Source of the DNA: Acidobacteriota bacterium
GTDB lineage: Bacteria > Acidobacteriota > Aminicenantia > Aminicenantales > Saccharicenantaceae
Assembly: GCA_014894455.1 (NCBI GenBank)
Contig: JADBLN010000063.1
Location: 1-34,450 of the forward strand
Length of the DNA: 34,450 nucleotides
Reading direction: 5' to 3'
Position 1 is the stretch's first letter. Every line of letters starts with the position of its first letter. This document shows positions 19,548-26,234 of the stretch, one piece after another. The notes beneath the pieces were generated by a model that ran no database searches, was not told the origin of the DNA, and was given only the letters and a program-made list of their open reading frames with translations. The position numbers and the translations under genes are program-made.

Positions 19548-19563
19548 CCGGCCGTCCTGCCGG
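19548..19563. terminator. Hairpin directly after the sigma gene stop
   Basis: CCGGC-CGTCCT-GCCGG starts at the base following the TGA and lies between two convergent genes. The stem is only 5 bp and there is no T-run, so this is a weak terminator candidate. Confidence 0.35.
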
Positions 19564-19591
19564 CGGGGACGAGATCCAGTACCGCGCCGCG

Positions 19592-20500
19592 CTACGCTCT
19601 CAGATGGATGAGGGCCTGCATGGCGGCCACGCATCCTTCGCCGGCGGCGGCGACGACCTGGAGCCCGCCGCAGGTGATGTCCCCCGCGGCGAAGACGCCG
19701 GGGATGTTGGTCCGCTGGAAACGGTCCACGGCGACGCACTGCTTGTGGTCGAGGACGAGCCCGGCCCGCTCGAACAGGGGACCGGCCGGGATCTCGCGGA
19801 ATAAGAAGACGGCCGAAACCGGGACGATTTCCGCCCCGGACGCGCCTTCCACGAGGACGGCCTCCACCCGCTCGGCGCCGCGGATCTCCTTGATCTTCCC
19901 GTCCCTGCGGATGGAGACCCCTTTTTCTTCGAGGGCCCGGACGGCCGGCGAGTCCAGCCCGCCGGGTTTCCCCGGCACCCAGAGGACCCGGCAGCCCATC
20001 GCCTGGAGGGCGCCAACCTCCTCCAGGGCCGCCTCGGAATGCCCGACCGCGGCGACCGTCGCGCCCCGGAAAAGCGGTCCGTCACATGTGGCGCAGTAGC
20101 TGACGCCCTGCCCGAGGAGCCGGTCCTCACCGCCGATCAGGCGCTCCTTGGGCATGGGTTTCCCCGTGGCCAGAATGACCGCCCCGGACTCGATGACGGC
20201 GTCCTTGGTCGTGACGTACTTCCGGTCGCCGTCGAGGGCGAAAGCGATGGCGTCGCCGGCGACGACCTCGGCCCCGAAGGACAAGGCCTGGCGGCGGATG
20301 ATATCCAGGAGCTCCCCGCTGTCGATCGAGGGGAAGCCGGGATAATTCTCGAGCTTGTAGTCGATCCGCAGGCGGGAAGATCCGCTCCCCTCGAGGATGA
20401 GGACCTTCTTCCCGGCCCGGGCGGCGTAAATCCCCGCCGTCAGCCCGGCCGGCCCGGCTCCGACGATGAGGATGTCCGTCTTGAGCGTCTTGATGCTCAT
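19592..20500 (-). CDS. Thioredoxin reductase-like FAD protein lacking the NADPH signature
   Basis: 302 residues. FAD binding is shown by LIVGAGPAGLTAG (12-24) and the C-terminal GVFAAGDIT. The redox-active pair is Cys136 and Cys139 in SYCATCDGP. The fold and length are those of low-molecular-weight thioredoxin reductases. The pyridine nucleotide domain is altered: the usual GGGxSA loop reads VGHSEAALEE. The HRRxxxR motif that grips the NADPH phosphate is absent (VLWVPGKPGG instead). Related enzymes without this motif use ferredoxin or other donors, so the electron source is uncertain. The gene lies 3 nt after the small membrane protein gene and is the last of a three-gene minus-strand unit. 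Confidence 0.85.
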   Translation of the reverse strand: MSIKTLKTDILIVGAGPAGLTAGIYAARAGKKVLILEGSGSSRLRIDYKLENYPGFPSIDSGELLDIIRRQALSFGAEVVAGDAIAFALDGDRKYVTTKDAVIESGAVILATGKPMPKERLIGGEDRLLGQGVSYCATCDGPLFRGATVAAVGHSEAALEEVGALQAMGCRVLWVPGKPGGLDSPAVRALEEKGVSIRRDGKIKEIRGAERVEAVLVEGASGAEIVPVSAVFLFREIPAGPLFERAGLVLDHKQCVAVDRFQRTNIPGVFAAGDITCGGLQVVAAAGEGCVAAMQALIHLRA

Positions 20501-20503
20501 GGC

Positions 20504-20962
20504 TTATCGGACATTCCCGGCGCCGCGGACGACGAGCCGGCCGCTGTCGGCGACCTTCCATTCGTTCTCGCGCAGGATGTAAAGGACGGTCCGCCGGATC
20601 TCGCGGTTGTCCTCCCCCTTGATCCAGATGTCCACGACGGCCCAATCCTCGAGGCCCTTGAACGTCATTTCCAGGACGGCGACGCGGGCCCCGACGAGCT
20701 TCGAGCCGCGGAATTTTTTGAGGACCGCGGCGTTCCGGCCGTAGTTGCGGAACTGGAAGGGCAGAAGGTCCTTCTCTTCGTAATCGGTCTTGATGGACTG
20801 CTCGAGCTCGGTCGCGGGCTGGTAATAGGCGTCCATCGTCGTCCAGGCGAAGTCCTTGGTCGGGTCCGCGCCGGGCCCCGACCCCTTGACCAGGAAATAG
20901 ACGCCCACGGCGACGGCGTCGATGAGCAGGAAGATGAACAGCATGCGCAGCGGTTTACTCAT
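20504..20962 (-). CDS. Small membrane-anchored protein of unknown function
   Basis: 152 residues. One N-terminal hydrophobic helix (about 6-25, MLFIFLLIDAVAVGVYFLV) suggests an anchor. The remaining 125 residues form a soluble alpha/beta domain, with FRNYGRNAAVLKKF, ARVAVLEMTFKGLEDWAVVD and VLYILRENEWKVADSG. The last part resembles NTF2-like or lumazine-type snoaL folds seen in exported small proteins, but I cannot assign a family. The start overlaps the end of the XRE/ImmA-type gene by 8 nt, and the reductase gene follows 3 nt after its stop, so the three are likely one operon. Confidence 0.7.
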   Translation of the reverse strand: MSKPLRMLFIFLLIDAVAVGVYFLVKGSGPGADPTKDFAWTTMDAYYQPATELEQSIKTDYEEKDLLPFQFRNYGRNAAVLKKFRGSKLVGARVAVLEMTFKGLEDWAVVDIWIKGEDNREIRRTVLYILRENEWKVADSGRLVVRGAGNVR

Positions 20963-22052
20963 CGGACCCTCCTGTTGCCGGTGTCGGCGGCGCGGGCGGG
21001 TGGCCGCCCCTGGCCTTCTCCAGAGCGGCGGCCTCGGCGAGGAGCAACCGGTAGCGGTCGGACGGTAGGACCCGGGATTTCCGGAAGAGCGTTCGCGCCC
21101 GGCGCTCCTCCTGCCCGGAGAGGCCGCCGAAAACCTCCTGCTCCCGGTCCTCCGGATTGCGTTTGAAGAATTCCTCGAATTTCGCCTCCGGGAGATGGCC
21201 GCGGCCGCGGAGGGTTCGCAGCATGGCCCGCGTGCTCACGCCGAAGTACCTCTTGAGGAACAGAACGTCGTCGAACCCCAGGCCCTTCGAGCGGATGTCT
21301 TTTTCGATGAGCTCCCGGAGCTTGGCCGGCGGGACCAGGAAACGGGAGGCGAAGGTCTGGGCGAACTGCTCTCGCGGCGGATAGAGGGAGACGTACTCGT
21401 CGACGACGACGTCGGGATTGTCGATGATCGGGCTGTCGTCCCTGTCCATGAGGTAATGGCCGTAGAGGTGGGCGGCGATGAAGGTCTGGAGCCCGGGCGG
21501 CTCGTTGGCGTTGATCAGGGCGAAGGCGGCCTTCCTGTCAGCGTCGAACACGAAGACCCCGGCGATCCGGGCTTCCTCGGGAAGCGTCTGGCGGACGATC
21601 CGGCAGCCGTTGACCTCGCAGAGGGCCAGGACGTCGCGGATCGGTTCGTTGCCGAGACCCAGGCGGCGCCTTTCCTCCTCGGCCAGGCGTTCCGGGGAGA
21701 TCCGGGAGTACTGGGGGGCGAGGTCGAGCCGGCGGCCCGTCAGCTCCTCGAGCAGGAGGTATTTATCGCAGGTCGCCCGGAACTTCTGGAGGTCCTTCCG
21801 GACCCGCTCGTCCGTGAGCCCGAGGGCGAACAGACTTTCGAACGCCGGCCTCTTCTCTTCGAAGAAATAGGCGACGTTCTTGTTCAGGAACCCGGCGATC
21901 TTGAGGAGGGTCTCGAAACTCGGCGTCCTCTTGCCGGACTCGAGGAGCGAGATGTACTCCGACGACAGGCCCAAGGCCTTGGCGAACGAGCCTTGGCTGA
22001 GGTTGACCTCCTCGCGGGCCCGCTTGAGTCTTGTCCCGAAAAGCTTGTCCAT
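20955..22052 (-). CDS. XRE-family regulator with an ImmA/IrrE-like domain whose protease motif is degenerate
   Basis: 365 residues. The N-terminal XRE helix-turn-helix (about 6-62) contains LKRAREEVNLSQGSFAKAL and SSEYISLLESGKRTPS. The central domain (about 105-260) has the layout of ImmA/IrrE metalloproteases: a motif with two His, then E228 in EQFAQTFASRFLVPP. The HExxH motif reads H195-L-Y-G-H199, so the catalytic Glu is replaced by Leu. The C-terminal 100 residues are charged and helical, with a FEEFFKRN segment. Known relatives with intact motifs cleave phage or toxin-antitoxin repressors. Here DNA binding with a sensor function is more likely than proteolysis. A palindrome overlaps its own promoter. 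Confidence 0.82.
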   Translation of the reverse strand: MDKLFGTRLKRAREEVNLSQGSFAKALGLSSEYISLLESGKRTPSFETLLKIAGFLNKNVAYFFEEKRPAFESLFALGLTDERVRKDLQKFRATCDKYLLLEELTGRRLDLAPQYSRISPERLAEEERRRLGLGNEPIRDVLALCEVNGCRIVRQTLPEEARIAGVFVFDADRKAAFALINANEPPGLQTFIAAHLYGHYLMDRDDSPIIDNPDVVVDEYVSLYPPREQFAQTFASRFLVPPAKLRELIEKDIRSKGLGFDDVLFLKRYFGVSTRAMLRTLRGRGHLPEAKFEEFFKRNPEDREQEVFGGLSGQEERRARTLFRKSRVLPSDRYRLLLAEAAALEKARGGHPPAPPTPATGGSDE

Positions 22053-22080
22053 GACGGCGCACCCCCTGGGCTGCGACGGT

Positions 22081-22109
22081 AAGATAACATGAGGTTAGCG
22101 GTGTGTCAA
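22081..22109 (-). promoter_or_regulatory. Promoter of the XRE operon with overlapping operator-like palindrome
   Basis: On the minus strand TTGACA (22109-22104), 17 bp, TATCTT (22086-22081). The palindrome TAAC-N5-GTTA (22085-22097) covers the -10 box edge and part of the spacer. That position suits autorepression by the XRE protein encoded 29 bp downstream. Confidence 0.6.
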
Positions 22110-22142
22110 ACCCCAGACTCCCAGGAATCAACCCATTCGACT

Positions 22143-22479
22143 CCCCGGGCTGAAGCCCGAGGTATATCCAGGGTTAATACTGAGCGGCGCTTTTTACCCC
22201 GATTTAAAAATCGGGGTTTCGCGCCGCGAACGTATGAATGCCGAGGCCGGGCTTCCCACCGGCTTTGCAGTGCCGGTGCTGGAGACCGGCAAGGGCGGTG
22301 GCAGGACCGGGGCCGGGCTTCCCAGTCCCGGTCCTAACAAGACCGGGGCCTCGCTTCTCATCCCCGCCCTGAAAGGCGGGACTTAGCATCGGCGAACGGG
22401 TCAACAGCGGCCGGGGCGGGCGGGGCGCCGCGGTCCACTTCCGCCGCACTCGCCCTTGGAGATAAGCCACGGGCGAGTG
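22143..22479. repeat. Array of at least six hairpins
   Basis: Stems, in order: CGGGCT-GA-AGCCCG with flanking CC/GG (22143-22162); GCGGCGC...GCGCCGC (22184-22227) enclosing the perfect ACCCCGATTT-AA-AAATCGGGGT (22196-22217); CACCGGC...GCCGGTG (about 22258-22279); AGGACCGGG...CCCGGTCCT (22303-22335); CCCGCC-CTGAAA-GGCGGG (22363-22380); and CACTCGCCC...GGGCGAGTG (22447-22479). GGCCGGGCTTCCCA occurs twice (near 22245 and 22311). The gap 22110-22510 has no credible gene. It looks like a REP-type cluster or a highly structured transcript. Confidence 0.7.
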
Positions 22480-22510
22480 TCCCTTGACCGGCCGGAACGC
22501 TAAAAAAAGA

Positions 22511-22538
22511 TTGACAAATCCCAGGGAGCCCTTAGAAT
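22511..22538 (+). promoter_or_regulatory. Promoter of the second PAS-GGDEF gene
   Basis: TTGACA (22511-22516), 16-bp spacer, TAGAAT (22533-22538). The start would be near 22545, just 17 nt before the ATG at 22562, and it lies downstream of the hairpin array. Confidence 0.65.
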
Positions 22539-22561
22539 GGAAACACATACAAGAAAAAGCC

Positions 22562-23515
22562 ATGGCTGAAGAAAATATCCTCGAAATCTTCCAGGGAGTC
22601 ACTAAGAATCTCTGCAACAGCGTCCTCAACCAGGTGCAGGACGCTGTCGTCTGCCTAGACAAGGACAGGAAGGTCGTCTACTGGAACAAGGCGGCCGAAC
22701 AGATGTCGGGGATCGAGGGAGCTCATATCCTGGGGAGGGCCTGCTTCGAGGAACCGGCCCTGTTCGTGGATTTCGGCGGCGTCAACGTCTGCCGGGACAA
22801 GTGTCCCGTCGCCATGACCCTCAAGGACGGCGCGCCGCGAGAGCTCGACATCTATCTCCAGCACAAGCAAGGGTTCCGCATGCCGGCCTCCCTCAGGATC
22901 ATCCCCGTGCTCAAGGAGGACGGCGAGATCATCGGGGCCGTCGAGACGTTCACCAGTACCGCGCCGAAAGTAACCCTGCCCCTCAACCTGGCGGAACTCG
23001 AGAAAATGGGCCTCGTCGAAACCGAGACGGGCATCCCCTCCAAACCATACCTGGACATGACGCTGAACACCCGCCTGGAGGAATTTCAGAAGTACGGCCT
23101 GCCGTTCGGGCTGATCTACGTCGACCTCGACAATTACGGCAAGATCCTCGAGAAGTACGGCCGTTTCAACGCCAGCAAGATCGTCCGGACCGTCGCCCGG
23201 ACCCTGCACAAGAACATCCGCTTTTTCGACATCGTCGGCCGCTGGGGCACCGAGGAATTCCTGGTCGTCCTCCTCAACATCGACGACAGCCGGCTGGACA
23301 TCGTCGCCAACAAGCTCCGCCTCCTCATCGCCGAATCCTACATCACGACCGAGACGGGGATGCTCAACGCCACGGTGTCCATGGGCGCCAGCATCGTACT
23401 CCGCTACGACACGGTCGAATCCCTCATCAAGCGCGGCGAGCAGCTCATGATGCACAGCAAGTGGCTGGGCAAGAACCGCGTCAGCATGAGCTTCGTCCAG
23501 AAAGAGATGATCTAA
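22562..23515 (+). CDS. PAS-GGDEF protein with variant GTEEF active site
   Basis: 317 residues from the ATG at 22562; the promoter position excludes upstream starts. The PAS domain is about 20-130 (VLNQVQDAVVCLDKDRKVVY, YWNKAAEQMSG). A cysteine cluster reads CRDKCPVAM at 77-85. A GGDEF-fold domain covers about 150-315 (IYVDLDNYGKILEKYG, SMGASIVLRYDT). The signature reads G229-T-E-E-F in GRWGTEEFLVV, so the second Gly is replaced by Thr. The inhibitory RxxD site is kept (R220-F-F-D223, five residues ahead). Activity is uncertain: the metal-binding acidic residues are present, but the GTP-binding turn is changed. It may be a receptor for cyclic di-GMP rather than a cyclase. Confidence 0.85.
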   Translation: MAEENILEIFQGVTKNLCNSVLNQVQDAVVCLDKDRKVVYWNKAAEQMSGIEGAHILGRACFEEPALFVDFGGVNVCRDKCPVAMTLKDGAPRELDIYLQHKQGFRMPASLRIIPVLKEDGEIIGAVETFTSTAPKVTLPLNLAELEKMGLVETETGIPSKPYLDMTLNTRLEEFQKYGLPFGLIYVDLDNYGKILEKYGRFNASKIVRTVARTLHKNIRFFDIVGRWGTEEFLVVLLNIDDSRLDIVANKLRLLIAESYITTETGMLNATVSMGASIVLRYDTVESLIKRGEQLMMHSKWLGKNRVSMSFVQKEMI

Positions 23516-23523
23516 ATAGAGGG

Positions 23524-24426
23524 TTAGAAAGAGGCCGGAATCTTGGCCTTGATAGAGTTCGCTTCGGCGACGAAAAGGACCTCGTTGTTCTTTCCGGTCA
23601 GGCTTAGCCGCAGGCCGGTGCTTCTGAACACCCATTCCGAAGATAGACTCACCCCCCCCGATGAGAGGGCTCTTCCCCAGTCCTCGGTCTTTTCGGCGTC
23701 AGCCTGGTCCCGCCAAACGACGTTATCGTAGCGCGGCTCGCCGACTTTTTCGTTGAGGAAATCCCTGATCTTTTTGTAATCGGCGATATAGCGGTTCTTG
23801 TCCGCGTACTTTTCGAGGAGATGGAGGCGGACGGCGACGAGCTTCTCGTCGTTGAGGACGTAGGCGAGGAGGCACTTCTTTCCCAGGAGGTTGCGGTTAT
23901 AGCTCAGAAGCTCGAGGTCCCCGGTAACTTCGCGGGCGAGCGGGCGGCCTTCGGCCCGCAGGATGCCCGTTTTTGTCTTTCCCCACTCCATCTTGGGCAT
24001 GGGTTCACCCGTCAGATCGATCTCCTTCGGGTCGACAATCTCGATCTCGCCCTCCCCGGGGGTCAAGTTGACGACCCTGAGGGTGGAGTCGAGCTTGCGG
24101 ACGAATCCATCAAAAACGTAGCCGGCAAGCGTCCGGCCCGAACGCGAGGATACGAAGATGACGTAGAACCAGTTGGTCCGGAACTTGATCGCGCTCGACA
24201 GCCTCACGATCGCGCCCTGGGACAGCGTCTCGAGGACCGGACTGCGGCTGTCGGGCTCGAGATAGATGGCGGCCTTGTCGGCCGTGATCTGGAGCCGGAC
24301 GGTGGTTTCCGCGCGGGCAGGCCCCGGAAGAAACGCGAGGCCAAGAAGGAGCAAGAGGGCGACGGCCGCGGACCGGGCCGCGCGGCCGGCACGGCCGCTA
24401 TTCCCGTGACTCCTAGGCATTCTCAT
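23524..24426 (-). CDS. Exported protein with an N-terminal SH3-like domain
   Basis: 300 residues. A basic, then hydrophobic N-terminus (VALLLLLGLAFLPGPARA) is a signal peptide of about 39 residues. Residues about 42-112 look like a bacterial SH3 domain (AIYLEPDSRSPVLETLSQG, TNWFYVIFV, GYVFDGFVRKLD), which commonly binds peptidoglycan. The remaining 185 residues are not recognised. They contain LLGKKCLLAYVLNDEKLVAV and a C-terminal strand VSLSSEWVFRSTGLRLSL. The gene is convergent with the PAS-GGDEF gene, with 8 bp between the stops. Downstream of the TonB gene on the same strand, separated by 105 bp, it may have its own promoter; only a poor TTACCA/GATAGT pair is visible. Confidence 0.75.
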   Translation of the reverse strand: MRMPRSHGNSGRAGRAARSAAVALLLLLGLAFLPGPARAETTVRLQITADKAAIYLEPDSRSPVLETLSQGAIVRLSSAIKFRTNWFYVIFVSSRSGRTLAGYVFDGFVRKLDSTLRVVNLTPGEGEIEIVDPKEIDLTGEPMPKMEWGKTKTGILRAEGRPLAREVTGDLELLSYNRNLLGKKCLLAYVLNDEKLVAVRLHLLEKYADKNRYIADYKKIRDFLNEKVGEPRYDNVVWRDQADAEKTEDWGRALSSGGVSLSSEWVFRSTGLRLSLTGKNNEVLFVAEANSIKAKIPASF

Positions 24427-24531
24427 GGCGTTCCCATCTTTCCGAGAACATACTATCTGATGGGACGCCGAAGCTGGTAATCCCCGCCAGAGATGATATC
24501 GAGGGGGATATTCCTCACCCCGCGAGGGGGG

Positions 24532-25530
24532 TCATTTCAGCTGGAACCTGACCGTCACCGTAAAGATGACCGGCCGAGGCCTGCCGTTGATGACCATGGG
24601 CTCGTAGACCCACTGCCGGACGGCGTCGATGGCCGCCTGGTCGAGAAGCGGGATCGACCGCAGGACCTTCACCCCGATGACTCGCCCGTAGACGTCCGTC
24701 GTCGCCTCGACGATGACGATACCTTCCACCCGGGCCTGGCGGGCGATCTCCGGATAAAGCGGCGCCACTTCCTTGACCAGCTTGGGCGGCTTGACGTCGC
24801 CGATGGCCCGGACGGGCGCTTCCATTTCGCCGACGACTCCACCGAGGACGCCGCCGACGACTCCACCCAAGACCCCGCCGACGACGCCGCCCTCGACTCC
24901 GCCCTCAACGCCGCCTTCGACACCGATGTCGGAGAGCGTTTCCTCGGCGATCTGCTCGGGGATCTCGACGGGCGCGACGAGCCGCCCCGGTTCGACCTGG
25001 GCCGTGGCCTGGACGCGCTTGATCCGCGCGCTCGCCGCCGCACTCTTCTTCTTGGCCGGAGGAGGAGGCGGCGGCGGCGGGGGCGGAGGCGGCGCGAGGA
25101 AGGCGCTGTAGACCTCGACCGTCGGCAAATCCCCAGTCCGCATCAAAGGTAGGACGATGAGCAGGAGGAGGATCGCCGCGTGGGCGGCCAGGGACAGCGG
25201 AAAGATCGCCGCCCTCGTTCTCGCCCGGCTTTCCGGATGATAGAAGGAATCCTTGAACATTTCGACCTCCGCAACACGGGATGCGGGGGCTCCGGCCTGC
25301 CGCCGGTCGATCCCGGCCCGGACGCGTCCGGAAAAAGAGGCCCAGTAGTCCGCTTCGCGCGGAACGGCGGGAGACGTTTTGGGAAGTCGGTCGAGGTCCC
25401 GGATAAAATCGAGGTCGCGCCGGCACGCCGGACAGGCTTGGAGATGCTTCTCCACCCGCGAGCGGTCGGTTTCCCGGAGTTCGCCGTCGGCATAGGCCCC
25501 GATGAGTTCCTGGAATTTTCGGTGTCTCAT
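24532..25530 (-). CDS. Anti-sigma zinc finger fused to a TonB protein
   Basis: 332 residues in one uninterrupted frame. Residues 1-45 are a ZAS/zf-HC2 anti-sigma domain, with His29, Cys33 and Cys36 in KHLQACPACRRDL, the same H-x3-C-x2-C as the separate anti-sigma at 11130. A transmembrane helix lies at about 107-130. A run of 12 prolines (147-158) and a Lys/Ala-rich stretch follow, then GGV repeats (203-233) and a TonB C-terminal domain (248-332: PPKLVKEVAPLYP, VLRSIPLLDQAA, QWVYEP, FTVTVRFQLK). Topology is thus a cytoplasmic anti-sigma head, one membrane pass and a periplasmic TonB arm. The ATG follows the sigma stop by 1 nt, with GGAG 6 nt ahead. This would let receptor engagement tug directly on a sigma-binding head. 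Confidence 0.88.
   Translation of the reverse strand: MRHRKFQELIGAYADGELRETDRSRVEKHLQACPACRRDLDFIRDLDRLPKTSPAVPREADYWASFSGRVRAGIDRRQAGAPASRVAEVEMFKDSFYHPESRARTRAAIFPLSLAAHAAILLLLIVLPLMRTGDLPTVEVYSAFLAPPPPPPPPPPPPAKKKSAAASARIKRVQATAQVEPGRLVAPVEIPEQIAEETLSDIGVEGGVEGGVEGGVVGGVLGGVVGGVLGGVVGEMEAPVRAIGDVKPPKLVKEVAPLYPEIARQARVEGIVIVEATTDVYGRVIGVKVLRSIPLLDQAAIDAVRQWVYEPMVINGRPRPVIFTVTVRFQLK
24832..24924 (-). repeat. GGV-coding minisatellite in the anti-sigma-TonB gene
   Basis: A degenerate 12-bp tandem array encoding Gly-Gly-Val-x units (residues 203-233). Related in sequence to the array at 10058-10183. Confidence 0.75.
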
Positions 25531-25531
25531 C

Positions 25532-26122
25532 TCAAGCTCCCCTCTCCAGGGAATCCGTCAGGAGGCCTTTCAGCTTCTGCCGGGCCCGGTTGAGCCGGGA
25601 CATGACGGTGCCGATCGGCAGGTCGAGGGTCCGGGAGATCTCCTCGTAACTCATGCTCTCGTGGAACCTCAGGACGAAGACGCTTCTCTGGTCGGCCGAG
25701 AGCGATGCCACCGCCTGCTCGAATCGGGCCTCGAATTCGGCCCGCTCCAACCGCTCCTCGGGGCTGTCGGCCGGCGCGGAGAAAGGCATCCTCCGCGCTC
25801 CGAACGTCCCTTCCTCGAGCGGCCGCTCCCGCTTCCGGGCCTTGAGATAATTGAGCCCGGAGTTGAGGGCGATCCTGCGGAGCCAGGGGTAAAGAGGCCA
25901 TTGCGCGTCGAACCGGGCCAGGGCGAAATAGGCCTTGATGAAGGTTTCCTGGGCCAGGTCGTCGGCCGACTGGTGGGCGCCGGTCAGGCGCCGGCAGAGG
26001 GCGTAGACCCTCTGCCGGTATTTCCGGACCAGGCTTTCGAAAGCGTCCATGTCTCCCTGCTGGGCTTTCCGGACGAGGACGGCATCCTCCGGATGCTCGG
26101 GCGGCCTCGTCGGAGCTCCCAT
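25532..26122 (-). CDS. ECF-type RNA polymerase sigma factor (RpoE-like)
   Basis: 196 residues. Sigma-2 covers about 20-95 (AFESLVRKYRQRVYALCRRL, SADDLAQETFIKAYFAL, LYPWLRRIALN). Sigma-4 covers about 135-190 (ASLSADQRSVFVLRFHESMS, YEEISRTLDLPIGTVMSRLNRARQ, written here as two pieces because both helices of the helix-turn-helix are clear). The wording, especially DLPIGTVMSRLNRAR, is close to RpoE/SigW-type ECF factors. It ends one base before the anti-sigma-TonB gene starts, so the two are coupled. It is distinct from the ECF factor at 11584, with little identity outside the core motifs. No consensus sigma-70 promoter is visible upstream; autoregulation through its own promoter is possible. Confidence 0.9.
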   Translation of the reverse strand: MGAPTRPPEHPEDAVLVRKAQQGDMDAFESLVRKYRQRVYALCRRLTGAHQSADDLAQETFIKAYFALARFDAQWPLYPWLRRIALNSGLNYLKARKRERPLEEGTFGARRMPFSAPADSPEERLERAEFEARFEQAVASLSADQRSVFVLRFHESMSYEEISRTLDLPIGTVMSRLNRARQKLKGLLTDSLERGA

Positions 26123-26141
26123 AGGTCATACACCTCGCGGC

Positions 26142-26153
26142 GGAAATAATTCC
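26142..26153. promoter_or_regulatory. GGAA-N4-TTCC palindrome ahead of the second ECF sigma gene
   Basis: GGAA-ATAA-TTCC lies 20 bp upstream of the sigma ATG. On the minus strand it reads GGAATTATTTCC, whose GGAA start is reminiscent of ECF -35 elements. A matching -10 is not obvious. Confidence 0.3.
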
Positions 26154-26234
26154 ACTTTCATGATACACCTTTTGGGGGAGCCTGTCGCCCGGGTTCGAGC
26201 CGGCCGCGGCCGGGCCGGAAACGCGGGTGCGAGA

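Noticed and set aside
22089-22337. Small plus-strand frame through the hairpin array
   Set aside because: Composed of palindromic repeats; Arg-rich text with no start signal.
22143-22479. CRISPR array
   Set aside because: The hairpins differ from one another and there is no constant repeat with regular spacers and no cas gene.
24480-24531. Intrinsic terminator after the anti-sigma-TonB gene
   Set aside because: A CCCC-GCGA-GGGG stem is present but only 4 bp long and lacks a T-run on the coding strand.
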